DNA of 50,041 nucleotides from Actinomadura sp. 6K520 (GCF_004349245.1 NZ_SMLC01000042.1:1-50041); one strand, 5' to 3'. Shown: positions 42,595 to 50,041, numbered from the stretch's first letter. Numbers and translations are program-made. Notes: generated by a model not told the origin, from the letters alone.

Positions 42595-43389
42595 TCAGCC
42601 CTCCAGCCGCTCCCGGGTCCACTCCTTGACCCCGGCGACGAACGCGTCGACGTCGGCGGCCTTGCCCGAGGCCATCTCGTGGAACCACCCCGGCACGTAC
42701 CGCTCGAACCGCCCGTCGCCGAGGACGTCCAGGACGGCCGCGGCCACCTCCCGCGGCGGCAGCCCCTCGGACACGTCGCTCAGCGGCTTCTCGTTGCCGG
42801 GCAGCGTGAACAGCTCGGTCCCCGCGATGATCGCGGGCTGCACGACGTGGACCTGCACCCCGGTGCCGTCCAGGTCGACCGCCGTGCTCTCCCAGAACGC
42901 GGTGAGCGCCGCCTTGGACGCCGCGTAGGCGGCCTCGTGCGGCGGCCCGAGCCGCGCCGCGACCGACCCCACCGCCACCAGGTGGCCGTGCCCCCGCGCG
43001 AGCATCCCGGGCAGCAGCGCCAGCGTGAGCCGCACCGGGGACAGGTAGTTCAGCCGCATCACGTCCTCGGCCTCGGCGGGCGCGAGGTCCTGGACGCGGC
43101 GGCGCTTCGGCATGCCGGCGTTGTTCACCAGGACGTCCACGGCGCCGAACTCGCGCTCGACGTCCGCGGCGAGGCCGGCGATGCCGTCCAGGTCCGCGAG
43201 GTCGGCGACCCACATCGCCGAGTCCGGGGCGTGCTCGCGGCACCGGGCGAGCACCTGCTCCAGCCTGTCCTTGCGCCGCGCCACCAGCCCGACCCGGGCG
43301 CCGGCTTCGGCGAGCGCCTCCGCCACGACCGCGCCGATGCCGGACGAGGCGCCGGTGACCAGCGCCGTCCGGCCGCTCAGCGTCACCAT
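42595..43389 (-). CDS. Short-chain dehydrogenase/reductase
   Basis: 264 residues, classical SDR. The cofactor site T-G-A-S-S-G-I-G lies near residues 12-19, with ARRKDRL after the second strand favouring NADP. NNAG is at about 91-94, the catalytic Ser in VAVGSVAA and Tyr155-x3-Lys159 in YAASK. LPPREVAAAVLDVLGDGRFERYVPGWF near the C-terminus resembles SDRs that act on lipids or retinoids, suggesting a beta-oxidation or lipid role with the neighbours. The ATG at 43389 is the simplest start; no ribosome site is evident. It converges on the carboxylase with 21 bases between stops. Confidence 0.9.
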   Translation of the reverse strand: MVTLSGRTALVTGASSGIGAVVAEALAEAGARVGLVARRKDRLEQVLARCREHAPDSAMWVADLADLDGIAGLAADVEREFGAVDVLVNNAGMPKRRRVQDLAPAEAEDVMRLNYLSPVRLTLALLPGMLARGHGHLVAVGSVAARLGPPHEAAYAASKAALTAFWESTAVDLDGTGVQVHVVQPAIIAGTELFTLPGNEKPLSDVSEGLPPREVAAAVLDVLGDGRFERYVPGWFHEMASGKAADVDAFVAGVKEWTRERLEG

Positions 43390-43412
43390 GCCATCACCAT
43401 CCCGACCTCATC

Positions 43413-43757
43413 ATGGCGCCCAACGTCACACACGGGTCCCCGCCCGGCAAGGAGGAACGCCGCGCGCAGCCGCACCCGGCCGGAAAAACCGGTGGGCGGG
43501 ATGCGGGGCGGGCCGGTGAGGACCTCGTCCCCGCGACGCCGGCCAAGGGCCTGGAGTACGATCGGGTGGTCGTCGCCGAGCCCGCCGGCATCGCCGCCGC
43601 CGAGGCCCGCGGCCCCGCCCGCCTGTACGTCGTCCTCACCCGCGCCGTGACGTCGCTGACGGTGCCGCACCGGGACGAGCTCCCCGCCGAACCGAACGGC
43701 CGAGGCGCCCACCGTCCACCGCCGGACGGATACCGTGCACACGCCTCCGGCGAGTGA
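43413..43757 (+). pseudogene. Remnant of a HelD/UvrD-like helicase, C-terminal fragment
   Basis: The 114-residue frame contains, from about residue 38, VPATPAKGLEYDRVVVAEPAGIAAAEARG and then RLYVVLTRAVTSLTVPH, which match the last motifs (V and VI, with KGLEYD and VLTRA) of UvrD/HelD-type ATPases. Everything upstream (Walker A and B, motifs I-IV) is missing: the preceding 36 codons are Pro/Gly/Arg-rich and unlike any helicase. So this is the tail of a lost gene, not a working protein. It sits between a leftward SDR and a rightward SnoaL-like gene. Confidence 0.75.
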
Positions 43758-43790
43758 AGCCGTTGACAAGTGAAGCCGTGACTTGTAGTG
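43753..43790 (+). promoter_or_regulatory. Promoter with 11-bp direct repeat before SnoaL-like gene
   Basis: A consensus -35 TTGACA (43763-43768) and, 17 bases on, a weak -10 TAGTGG. AGTGAAGCCGT is repeated at 43753-43763 and 43769-43779, and CAAGT-N9-ACTTG (43767-43785) forms a dyad within the spacer. Confidence 0.55.
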
Positions 43791-43797
43791 GAGGGAC

Positions 43798-44208
43798 ATG
43801 TCCGAGTTCGCCAGCCCCCGGGCCGTCTTCCAGCGGCTCATCGACGGGGTGACCGCGCGGCGGCCCGAGGCGCTGCCGCGGCTGTACGCCGAGGACGCGG
43901 TGGTCGTCCGCCCGTTCGCCCATCCCGCCATCCGCCTGGAGGGACGCGACGCGGTGCGCGAGCACTTCGCGCGCCTGGAGGCGATGCCGCTGGAGATGAC
44001 CGCGCGCAACGTCGTCGTCCACCACACCGCCGACCCCGAGGTGATCATCGCGGAGTTCGAGTACGCGGGGCACAACACCGAGACCGGGCGCGAGTTCGTC
44101 GTGCCCAGCGTCTTCGTCCTGCGGGTGCGCGGCGGGCGCATCGTGGAGTTCCGCGACTACCACGACCACGCCGGGCTCGACCGCGCCATGGGAGCGGACG
44201 GCGGTTGA
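43798..44208 (+). CDS. SnoaL-like / NTF2-fold small protein
   Basis: 136 residues; ATG 43798 follows GGAGGG. It has the NTF2-like cone fold: an N-terminal helix (residues 6-25), ARLYAEDAVV, then strands with AHPAIRLEGRDAVREHFARLE and a C-terminal VFVLRVRGGRIVEFRDYHDH. Members include polyketide cyclases, steroid isomerase-like enzymes and ligand-binding proteins. A final His-rich YHDH motif resembles ketosteroid-isomerase-like proteins but the key Asp/Tyr pair is not certain. Actual role unknown. Confidence 0.88.
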   Translation: MSEFASPRAVFQRLIDGVTARRPEALPRLYAEDAVVVRPFAHPAIRLEGRDAVREHFARLEAMPLEMTARNVVVHHTADPEVIIAEFEYAGHNTETGREFVVPSVFVLRVRGGRIVEFRDYHDHAGLDRAMGADGG

Positions 44209-44242
44209 CTCGCCGACCCGCCGGTTCCTAGGCTGGGCGGAC

Positions 44243-44262
44243 CATACCGACCGGTTGGTATG
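44243..44262 (+). promoter_or_regulatory. 20-bp near-perfect palindrome before paired acyl-CoA dehydrogenases
   Basis: CATACCGACCGGTTGGTATG has 10-base arms with one mismatched pair and lies 50 bases before the GTG at 44313. The ACCGACCGGT core is a well-known look of TetR-type operators. Confidence 0.65.
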
Positions 44263-44312
44263 TTCGTGGGGCGGCCCGGCCGCCGCCCCCTCGCCCTGCG
44301 GAGGTCCGCCCC

Positions 44313-45506
44313 GTGAGCACAGCACCGCCCGACGCCGAGGAGCTGGAGAGGCGGGTGGGCGAGTTCCTCGCCGCGCACGACCCGTCCGCCGGCGAGCCCC
44401 TGGAGTTCCTGCGGGCCCGGTTCGACGCCGGCCTCGCCTGGGTCCACTACCCCGAGGGCCTCGGCGGCCTCGGCGCCCCCCGGGCCCTGCAGCCCGCGGT
44501 CGACCGGGCGTTCGCCAAGGCCGGTGCGCCCACCAACCATCCCGAGCGCAACGGCATCGGGCTCGGCATGGCCGCGCCGACGATCCTCGCGTTCGGCACC
44601 GACGAGCAGAAGCGCCGCTTCCTGCGCCCCCTGTGGACCGGCGAGGAGGTGTGGTGCCAGCTGTTCAGCGAGCCCGGCGCCGGCTCCGACCTCGCCGCGC
44701 TCGGCACCCGCGCCGTCCGCGACGGCGACGCCTGGACGGTCAACGGCCAGAAGGTCTGGACGTCCATGGCCCACGAGGCGCGCTGGGCGATTCTCGTCAC
44801 CCGCACCGACCCGGACGTCCCCAAGCACCGCGGCATGACCTACTTCGTCTGCGACATGACCGCGCCGGGCGTCGAGGTGCGCCCGCTGCGGCAGATCACC
44901 GGCGAGGCCGAGTTCAACGAGGTCTTCCTCACCGACGTGCGGATCCCCGACGAGCACCGGCTCGGCGAGGTCGGGCAGGGCTGGCGGGTCTCCACCACGA
45001 CGCTCATGAACGAGCGGGTCGCCATCGGCGGCGCCGGGTCGCCCCGTGGGGGCGGCATGATCGGCGTGGTCGCCGCGCTGTGGCGCGACCGCCCCGAGCT
45101 GCGCACCCCCGGCCTCCACGACGCCGTGCTGCGGGCCTGGGTCGAGACCGAGGCCGCGCGGCTCACCGGGGAGCGGCTGCGCCAGCAGCTCACCGCCGGG
45201 CAGCCCGGCCCGGAGGGCTCGGGGGCCAAACTGGCGTTCGCCGAGCTCAACCAGAAGGTGTCCGGCCTGGAGCTGGAACTGCTGGGCGAGGACGGCCTGC
45301 GCTACGACGACTGGACGATGCGCCGGCCCGCCGAGGTCGACTTCACCCGCCGCTCGCCCGGGTACCGCTACCTGCGCGCCAAGGGCAACTCCATCGAGGG
45401 CGGCACGTCGGAGATCCTCCGCAACATCATCGCCGAGCGGGTGCTGGGGCTCCCCGGCGAGATCCGGGTCGACAAGGACGTGCCGTGGAAGGACCTGCCC
45501 AAATGA
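44313..45506 (+). CDS. Acyl-CoA dehydrogenase, first of a pair
   Basis: 397 residues from GTG 44313; GGAGG lies about 9 bases upstream. FAD and substrate motifs are clear: QLFSEPGAGSDLAALGT and VNGQKVWTSMAHEA. Near the C-terminus IEGGTSEILRNIIAERVLGLP carries the catalytic-loop sequence. It overlaps the next gene by 4 bases (ATGA), a tight operon. Adjacent paired acyl-CoA dehydrogenases of this type form alpha2-beta2 heterotetramers in mycobacteria, where they act on steroid side-chain CoA esters (FadE26-FadE27-like); the second subunit here is divergent, which fits. Substrate inferred only by that analogy. Confidence 0.93.
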   Translation: MSTAPPDAEELERRVGEFLAAHDPSAGEPLEFLRARFDAGLAWVHYPEGLGGLGAPRALQPAVDRAFAKAGAPTNHPERNGIGLGMAAPTILAFGTDEQKRRFLRPLWTGEEVWCQLFSEPGAGSDLAALGTRAVRDGDAWTVNGQKVWTSMAHEARWAILVTRTDPDVPKHRGMTYFVCDMTAPGVEVRPLRQITGEAEFNEVFLTDVRIPDEHRLGEVGQGWRVSTTTLMNERVAIGGAGSPRGGGMIGVVAALWRDRPELRTPGLHDAVLRAWVETEAARLTGERLRQQLTAGQPGPEGSGAKLAFAELNQKVSGLELELLGEDGLRYDDWTMRRPAEVDFTRRSPGYRYLRAKGNSIEGGTSEILRNIIAERVLGLPGEIRVDKDVPWKDLPK

Positions 45507-46591
45507 GCGATCTGCTGTACAGCGAGATCGAGAACGACCTGCGCGCGAGCGTCCGCGAGGTGCTGGCGGACAAGGCGCCCTGGACGTCCGTCCTCGCCGG
45601 GACCGAGAAGGACGAGCCCTACGACGCGGCGCTGTGGCGGGCCGTCGCGGGGCAGCTCGGCTGCGCCGGACTGCCCGTCCCCGAGGACCTCGGCGGCGCG
45701 GGGGCCACCTGGCGCGAGACCGCCGTCGTCATGGAGGAGCTGGGCCGCTGCACCGCGCCCGTACCGTTCCTCGGCAGCGCCGTCACCGCGACGGCCGCGC
45801 TGCTGGCCGCGGGGGAGCGCGACCTGCTCGCGCGGCTCGCGTCGGGCGGCACGATCGCCGTCCTGGCCGTGCCGTTCAGCACGGCGCCCGGCGACGCGGC
45901 GCCGGAGGTCCGGGCCGCGGACGGCACGGTGACCGGCGAGGTCACCAGCGTCGCCGACGGGATGGCGGCCGAGGTGTTCCTCGTCCCGGCGTCCGGCGGC
46001 CTCTACGCGGTGGACGCCGCGGACGCCCGCCGCACCGCCGTGACCTCCCTGGACATGACGCGCCGCCTGGCGGACGTCACGTTCTCCGGGGCGCCGGCGC
46101 GGCTCGTCGCCGAGGGGGCGGACGCCGTCCGGGCCGCGCTGCTCACCGGCGCCGCGATGCTGGCGTCCGAGCAGCTCGGGCTCGCCGAGCGCTGCCTGGA
46201 CGACACCGTCGCCTACGTGAAGACCCGCTACCAGTTCGGCCGGCCGGTCGGCTCCTACCAGGGCCTCAAGCACCGCCTCGCCGACCTGTGGACGTCCATC
46301 ACGCAGGCCCGCGCGGTCGCCCGCCACGCCGCGTCGTCCGTCGCGGCCGGTGATGTCGCGGCCGGTGACGACGACACCGCGATCGCCGTGGCCGTCGCGC
46401 AGGCGCACTGCTCGGCCGTCGCCGTCAAGGCCGCCGAGGAGTGCGTGCAGATGCACGGCGGCATCGGCTTCACCTGGGAGCACCCCGCGCACCTGTACCT
46501 GAAGCGCGCCAAGGCCGACTCCATCGCCCTCGGCACGCCCGACCGGCACCGCGCCGCCCTGGCCCGCCTGGCCGACCTGCCCCCCGCCTGA
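45503..46591 (+). CDS. Acyl-CoA dehydrogenase, divergent second subunit
   Basis: 362 residues; ATG 45503 overlaps the preceding stop (ATGA). The N-terminal helices and beta domain are recognisable, but the FAD-site sequences (EPDAGS, GxKxW) are absent and replaced by Ala-rich loops. KTRYQFGRPVGSYQGLKHRLADL and VQMHGGIGFTWEHPAHLYLKRAKADS at the C-terminal end are typical. The missing substrate motifs suggest it contributes structure and part of the flavin site, with the catalytic residues in its partner, as in FadE26-FadE27-like pairs. A bidirectional terminator follows. Confidence 0.92.
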   Translation: MSDLLYSEIENDLRASVREVLADKAPWTSVLAGTEKDEPYDAALWRAVAGQLGCAGLPVPEDLGGAGATWRETAVVMEELGRCTAPVPFLGSAVTATAALLAAGERDLLARLASGGTIAVLAVPFSTAPGDAAPEVRAADGTVTGEVTSVADGMAAEVFLVPASGGLYAVDAADARRTAVTSLDMTRRLADVTFSGAPARLVAEGADAVRAALLTGAAMLASEQLGLAERCLDDTVAYVKTRYQFGRPVGSYQGLKHRLADLWTSITQARAVARHAASSVAAGDVAAGDDDTAIAVAVAQAHCSAVAVKAAEECVQMHGGIGFTWEHPAHLYLKRAKADSIALGTPDRHRAALARLADLPPA

Positions 46592-46598
46592 CCGGACC

Positions 46599-46646
46599 GG
46601 TGACCGGCGGGCCCCGCGCGCGGCATGCGGGGCCCGCCCGGTCACC
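46599..46646. terminator. Bidirectional terminator between dehydrogenase pair and PLP enzyme gene
   Basis: Two arms of about 19-20 bases (46599-46617 and 46627-46646) pair with one bulged C. The right arm covers the stop codon of the converging PLP-enzyme gene. Confidence 0.88.
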
Positions 46647-47481
46647 CCGTGATGACGGCCAGCACCCGTGCGCCCTCCGGGAACGCGCCGCGCTCGGCCA
46701 GCGTGAGCACGCCGGACATCATCTTCGCCGTGTAGACGCGGTCGAGGACGATGCCGTGCCGCTCGGCGAAGTCGGCGATGAAGGCGTCCAGCTCGCGCGT
46801 CCGCCTGGCGTAGCCGCCGAAGTGGAAGCCGTCTTCGACGCGCCAGGCCCCGCGCAGCCCGCCGTACGTCTCGCGCTGGAGCCGTTCCACCTCGGCGTGC
46901 AGGAAGCCGCCCTTCAGGACGGAGAACCCCAGGGCGCGCTGGCCCGGGGCGAGCCCGGCGGCCAGTCCGGCCAGTGTCCCGCCGGTGCCGCACGGGCAGC
47001 AGACGACGTCGTAGCCCGGCACCTCCGCGCCGAGTTCCGCGCAGCCCCTGACGGCCGCCGCGTTGCTGCCGCCCTCGGGGAGGAGGTGGAAGCCGCCCCA
47101 CCGCTCGCGCAGGGCGGCGACGACGCCGGGCTCGTGTTTGCGCCGGTAGGCGGCGCGGTCCAGGTAGGTCAGCCGCATGCCCATCCGCTCGGCGTAGGCG
47201 AGGGTGTCGTTCAGCGGCAGGTGCTCCTCGCCGCGGATCACGCCGATGGTCGCGAACCCGAAGATCCTCCCGGCCGCGGCCGTGGCCCGGATGTGGTTGG
47301 AGTAGGCGCCGCCGAAGGTGAGGACCGTCCCGTGCTCCCGGGCCGGCCCGAGGTTGTGCTTGAGCTTGCGCCACTTGTTGCCGGGCAGCTCCGGGTGGAT
47401 CAGGTCGTCCCGCTTCAGGAACAGCCGCACGCCCCGCCGGGCGGCCCGCTCGTCCGCCAGCTCCACGACCGGGGAGGTCAC
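46642..47481 (-). CDS. PLP-dependent D-cysteine desulfhydrase / ACC deaminase family protein
   Basis: 279 residues from GTG 47481, which overlaps the stop of the upstream stress-protein gene (GTGA). The PLP Lys is K36 in ELPGNKWRKLKHNL. FGGAYSNHIRATA, EGGSNAAAVRG and CPCGTGGTLAGLAAGL are typical fold-type II PLP motifs of this family. Members release ammonia, and in the desulfhydrase case sulfide, from D-cysteine, or act on 1-aminocyclopropane-1-carboxylate. It is shorter than characterised members (about 330), mainly at the N-terminus, so the choice of substrate is open. Confidence 0.88.
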   Translation of the reverse strand: MTSPVVELADERAARRGVRLFLKRDDLIHPELPGNKWRKLKHNLGPAREHGTVLTFGGAYSNHIRATAAAGRIFGFATIGVIRGEEHLPLNDTLAYAERMGMRLTYLDRAAYRRKHEPGVVAALRERWGGFHLLPEGGSNAAAVRGCAELGAEVPGYDVVCCPCGTGGTLAGLAAGLAPGQRALGFSVLKGGFLHAEVERLQRETYGGLRGAWRVEDGFHFGGYARRTRELDAFIADFAERHGIVLDRVYTAKMMSGVLTLAERGAFPEGARVLAVITG

Positions 47482-48029
47482 AGCGGGTGACGCAGCCGGC
47501 GGCCCAGCCGCCGGAACCGGGAGCCCTGCACGTCGGGTGACTCGTCCCGCACGGCCAGGCGCTCCAGCATCGTGTCGAACGAGGGCGTCTGCACGCAGAC
47601 GAGCGTCGCCCGCGCCCGGCGGGCGCAGTGCAGCCGGACCGAGGGCCGCAGCAGCCGCGAGAACGGGCCGCGCGTCCCGTGCCCGACGACGAGGATGTCG
47701 CCGTCGCCCGCCAGCCGCACCAGCACCGCGCCCGGCTCGCCCACCAGCGCCAGCGCCGTCATGTCCACGCCCTCGGGCGGGCCGCCGCACACGTCGCCGA
47801 GGACCCGGGCGATGAGCTCGGCGCCGGACGCGCGCAGCGCCTCGGTGACGCCGCAGCCGAGCTGCCCCGCCGCCGACACGTGCGGCGGCAGCGGAGCGGC
47901 ATGGGCCACCAGCAGCGGCAGCCCGCGCAGCCGGGCCGCGCCGATCGCCCAGGACAGGGCACTACGAGCGCCCGCCGAGTCGTCCACCCCGACCACGACG
48001 CGGGGGCCGCCCTCCGGTCTCGTGATCAC
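47478..48029 (-). CDS. Universal stress protein (UspA fold)
   Basis: 183 residues from GTG 48029, with GGGAGGA just upstream. RVVVGVDDSAGARSALSWAIGAARLRGLPLLVAHA is the typical first strand-helix unit. The late DILVVGHGTRGPFSRLLRPSVRLHCARRARATLVCV carries the G-x2-G-x9-G-(S/R) type nucleotide-binding sequence, somewhat altered. A 40-residue basic tail follows. It stands first in a two-gene operon: its stop and the PLP-enzyme start overlap by 4 bases, so the two are translationally coupled. Confidence 0.88.
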   Translation of the reverse strand: MITRPEGGPRVVVGVDDSAGARSALSWAIGAARLRGLPLLVAHAAPLPPHVSAAGQLGCGVTEALRASGAELIARVLGDVCGGPPEGVDMTALALVGEPGAVLVRLAGDGDILVVGHGTRGPFSRLLRPSVRLHCARRARATLVCVQTPSFDTMLERLAVRDESPDVQGSRFRRLGRRLRHPL

Positions 48030-48176
48030 GGTTCCTCCCGAGCCCGCCTGGATGTGCACTCTAGGGTGCAGGCATACCCGTTCCCAAGGAAGGGTCTCGC
48101 GTCGGGGAAACCCGGCTTTCCGTCAACGGTGCGGCCCGCTGGACCGGCCGCGCCCGCGCGGGGCAGACTTGCGGGT

Positions 48177-48674
48177 ATGGGAACACCGCACGAGACCGAC
48201 CCCGCCTGCGCCGTCGCGCACGGCGACGTCCCGGCGCCCGCGGCGGAGCGGACGCTGGTCGCGGTGTTCGCCGGTCCCGTCGCCGAGCACCTGCTGCGCT
48301 ACGGCGCCGACCTCGGCTACCGCACCTTCCTCGTCGACCCCGACAAGGACCGGGGCGGCGCCGCCGAGCTGCCGCACCTCGACGCGACGGCCGACGTCGT
48401 GGTCACCGACCACCACCGCCCCGAGCTGGGACCGGTCCTGCGGGACGTGCTGACCCAGCCGGTCCGCTGGGTCGGCGTCATGGGCAACCCCCGCCATCCC
48501 GCCCCGCACATCCCGGCGCTCACCGAACTCGGCGTACCCGCCCGCGAGATCGCGCGGGTCCACCGGCCCATCGGCCTCAACATCGGGTCGCGGACCCCGG
48601 CGGAGATCGCGATCGCGACCCTGGCCGGCCTCATCGCCGACCGCAACGGCCGCCCCGGCGGCTTCGAGTTCTAG
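48177..48674 (+). CDS. XdhC-family protein, C-terminal Rossmann domain only
   Basis: 165 residues; ATG 48177. AVFAGPVAEHLLRYGADLGYRTFLVDPD opens a Rossmann-type domain, VVTDHHRPELGPVL and VGVMGNPRHPAPHIPAL follow, and IGLNIGSRTPAEIAIATLAGLIA matches the conserved end of XdhC/CoxI proteins. XdhC loads molybdenum cofactor into xanthine dehydrogenase; the N-terminal XdhC_CoxI domain is absent here and no molybdo-enzyme is nearby. CAGACT (48164-48169) ends 7 bases before the ATG, so it is probably leaderless. The alcohol dehydrogenase starts 14 bases later, likely the same operon. Confidence 0.8.
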   Translation: MGTPHETDPACAVAHGDVPAPAAERTLVAVFAGPVAEHLLRYGADLGYRTFLVDPDKDRGGAAELPHLDATADVVVTDHHRPELGPVLRDVLTQPVRWVGVMGNPRHPAPHIPALTELGVPAREIARVHRPIGLNIGSRTPAEIAIATLAGLIADRNGRPGGFEF

Positions 48675-48688
48675 GTGCGGGCCCTCTG

Positions 48689-49756
48689 ATGCGGGCGGTC
48701 GTCTACGCGGAGTTCGGCGCGCCGCCGGAGGTCCGCGAGGTCCCCGATCCGCGGCCGCCCGCGGGCGGCGCGGTCATCCGGGTCGAGGCCACGGGGGTGT
48801 GCCGCAGCGACTGGCACGGCTGGCGGGGGCACGATCCCGCGATCCGGGTCCTCCCGCACGTGCCCGGCCACGAGCTGGCGGGGACCGTCGAGGAGGTCGG
48901 CGCGGGCGTCACCACCGCCCGCCCGGGGGACCGCGTCACCGTCCCGTTCGTGTGCGCCTGCGGCCGCTGCGCCGCCTGCGCGGCGGGGGACCAGCAGGTC
49001 TGCGAGGCGCAGACGCAGCCCGGCTTCACCCACTGGGGCTCCTTCGCCCACTACGTCGCGGTCGGGAACGCCGACGTCAACCTGGTGCGGCTGCCGGACG
49101 AGATGTCGTACACCGCGGCCGCCGCCCTCGGCTGCCGGTTCGCCACCGCGTTCCGGGCCGTCCTCGCGCAGGGCGGTGCCTCCGCGGGCATGTGGGTGGC
49201 CGTGCACGGCTGCGGCGGCGTCGGCCTGTCCGCCGTGATGATCGCCGCGGCGGCGGGCGCCCGCGTCGTGGCCGTCGACGTCGCGCCCGGGGCGCTGGAG
49301 CTGGCGCGGCGCAGCGGGGCGTCCGCGGTCGTCAACGCCGCCGGCCACGCCGACGTGGCGGGCGCCGTGCGGGAGGCCTGCCGGGGCGGCGCGCACGTCT
49401 CGCTGGACGCGCTGGGCAGCCCGGAGACGGCCCGCGCCTCGGTCGAGTGCCTGCGCCGGCGGGGCCGGCACGTCCAGGTCGGCCTGCTCCCGCCCGGCGC
49501 GGGCCGCGCGGACCTCCCGATGGAACGGGTCGTCGCCATGGAGCTGGAGATCGTCGGCAGCCACGGGATGGCCGCCCACGCCTACGGCCCGATGGTGGAG
49601 CTGGTCCGGGCGGGGACGCTGCGCCCCGATCTGCTGATCGGCCGCGTCCTCGCGCTGGACGAGGCCCCGGCCGCCCTCACGGACCTGCCCGCCCCCGGCA
49701 TCACGATGATCGAGCCGCACCGGCAGGGTGGGCCGCAGGGCGCGGACGGCGGGTAG
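48689..49756 (+). CDS. Zinc-dependent alcohol dehydrogenase
   Basis: 355 residues. Catalytic zinc ligands Cys38 (GVCRSDWHG) and His61-Glu62 (PGHE), and structural zinc Cys91, 94, 97 and 105 are all present. The NAD-binding domain has HGCGGVGLSAV (about 170-180) and VVAVDVAPGALEL. It oxidises an alcohol or reduces an aldehyde with NAD(P)H; substrate unknown. It begins 14 bases after the XdhC-type gene, and the two are probably co-transcribed. Confidence 0.93.
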   Translation: MRAVVYAEFGAPPEVREVPDPRPPAGGAVIRVEATGVCRSDWHGWRGHDPAIRVLPHVPGHELAGTVEEVGAGVTTARPGDRVTVPFVCACGRCAACAAGDQQVCEAQTQPGFTHWGSFAHYVAVGNADVNLVRLPDEMSYTAAAALGCRFATAFRAVLAQGGASAGMWVAVHGCGGVGLSAVMIAAAAGARVVAVDVAPGALELARRSGASAVVNAAGHADVAGAVREACRGGAHVSLDALGSPETARASVECLRRRGRHVQVGLLPPGAGRADLPMERVVAMELEIVGSHGMAAHAYGPMVELVRAGTLRPDLLIGRVLALDEAPAALTDLPAPGITMIEPHRQGGPQGADGG

Positions 49757-49910
49757 CGCCACCGCTCCTCCTCCTCGGTGATCTCGCTGGTCAGCGGCGT
49801 AGTATGGGCGGCGAGCGTGTTCTGTCGGTGGGTCCGCCTACCGTCGGGAGTGACGGGGCCCGCCGGGGTGCCCGTCCCAGCGACGATGCCCAGCGAAGGT
49901 GACGACCACG

Positions 49911-50041
49911 ATGGCGAACAGCACCCTAGAGCGGGATTTCCAGGAACTCGCCGATCCGTACCGGCGGGAACTGCTGGCGCACTGCTACCGGATGCTCGGC
50001 TCCATCCACGACGCCGAGGACCTGGTGCAGGAGACCTACCT
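49911..50041 (+). CDS. ECF RNA polymerase sigma factor, 5' end only
   Basis: 43 codons before the window ends. [21 protein letters not shown], then [21 protein letters not shown]: this is the sigma-70 region 2 start, and the HCYRMLGS-x3[10 protein letters not shown] pattern is typical of actinobacterial SigG/SigJ-like ECF factors that carry a SnoaL-like C-terminal domain. The rest lies outside. AAGGTGA lies about 6-10 bases before the ATG. Confidence 0.88.
   Translation, partial: MANSTLERDFQELADPYRRELLAHCYRMLGSIHDAEDLVQETY

Noticed and set aside
1..50041. tRNA, rRNA, CRISPR arrays, riboswitches, insertion sequences or prophage
   Set aside because: I looked for cloverleaf ends, repeat-spacer arrays, transposase motifs and phage structural genes and found none. 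Short hairpins fit terminators.

Overview
The window is very GC-rich DNA with dense genes, frequent GTG (and one TTG) starts, GC-stem terminators and many TANNNT -10 boxes placed about 7 bases before a start codon. Together with its gene content (RamB-type regulator next to isocitrate lyase, glucosyl-3-phosphoglycerate synthase, FAD-dependent thymidylate synthase, five acyl-CoA dehydrogenases, a fused TrpE-TrpG with a Trp-codon leader) this points to a chromosomal segment of a filamentous actinomycete. A relative of Actinomadura/Streptosporangiales is my guess; the sequence alone does not prove the genus. I see no tRNA, rRNA, CRISPR array, insertion sequence or phage genes.

Layout. 1-3.8 kb: membrane proteins of unknown function. 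3.9-7.9 kb: aceA divergent from its likely regulator (ramB-like), then gpgS. 8-12 kb: an acyl-CoA dehydrogenase behind a double operator, then a complete gluconate cassette (gntK, gntR, gntT). 12.1-16.6 kb: Baeyer-Villiger-type monooxygenase, a leucine-rich-variant/HEAT-like repeat protein, and a TetR regulator coupled to a small cupin. 16.6-20.8 kb: secreted GH20 hexosaminidase and an ACAD10/11-like dehydrogenase. 20.9-23.2 kb: trp attenuator and trpEG. 23.5-27.3 kb: small membrane protein, SDR, ChaB/Rho-N protein, WYL regulator, adenosine deaminase. 27.4-29.4 kb: thyX followed by a free-standing, apparently degenerate intein with LAGLIDADG-type motifs. 29.4-33.9 kb: dienelactone hydrolase, thioesterase, XRE regulator, flavohemoprotein, class C26 amidohydrolase. 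34-46.6 kb: lipid/acyl-CoA catabolism (esterase, enoyl-CoA hydratase, acyl-CoA dehydrogenases, aldehyde dehydrogenase, single-chain acyl-CoA carboxylase, SDR) with a TetR and a helicase remnant. 46.6-50 kb: PLP enzyme with a universal stress protein, XdhC-type protein, zinc alcohol dehydrogenase, and the start of an ECF sigma factor.

How the genes fit together: much of the region feeds acyl-CoAs into central metabolism (acyl-CoA dehydrogenases, hydratase, carboxylase, thioesterase), and the glyoxylate enzyme isocitrate lyase lets the cell grow on the acetyl-CoA made. Palindromic operators before several of these genes suggest local control by TetR and GntR proteins.

The most notable item is the thyX locus. 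ThyX is intact and has no intein, yet an intein-like ORF lies 151 bases downstream. The codons for the ThyX signature motif form an abrupt AT-rich patch (17 G/C of 41 bases), as might be left by intein homing or loss.
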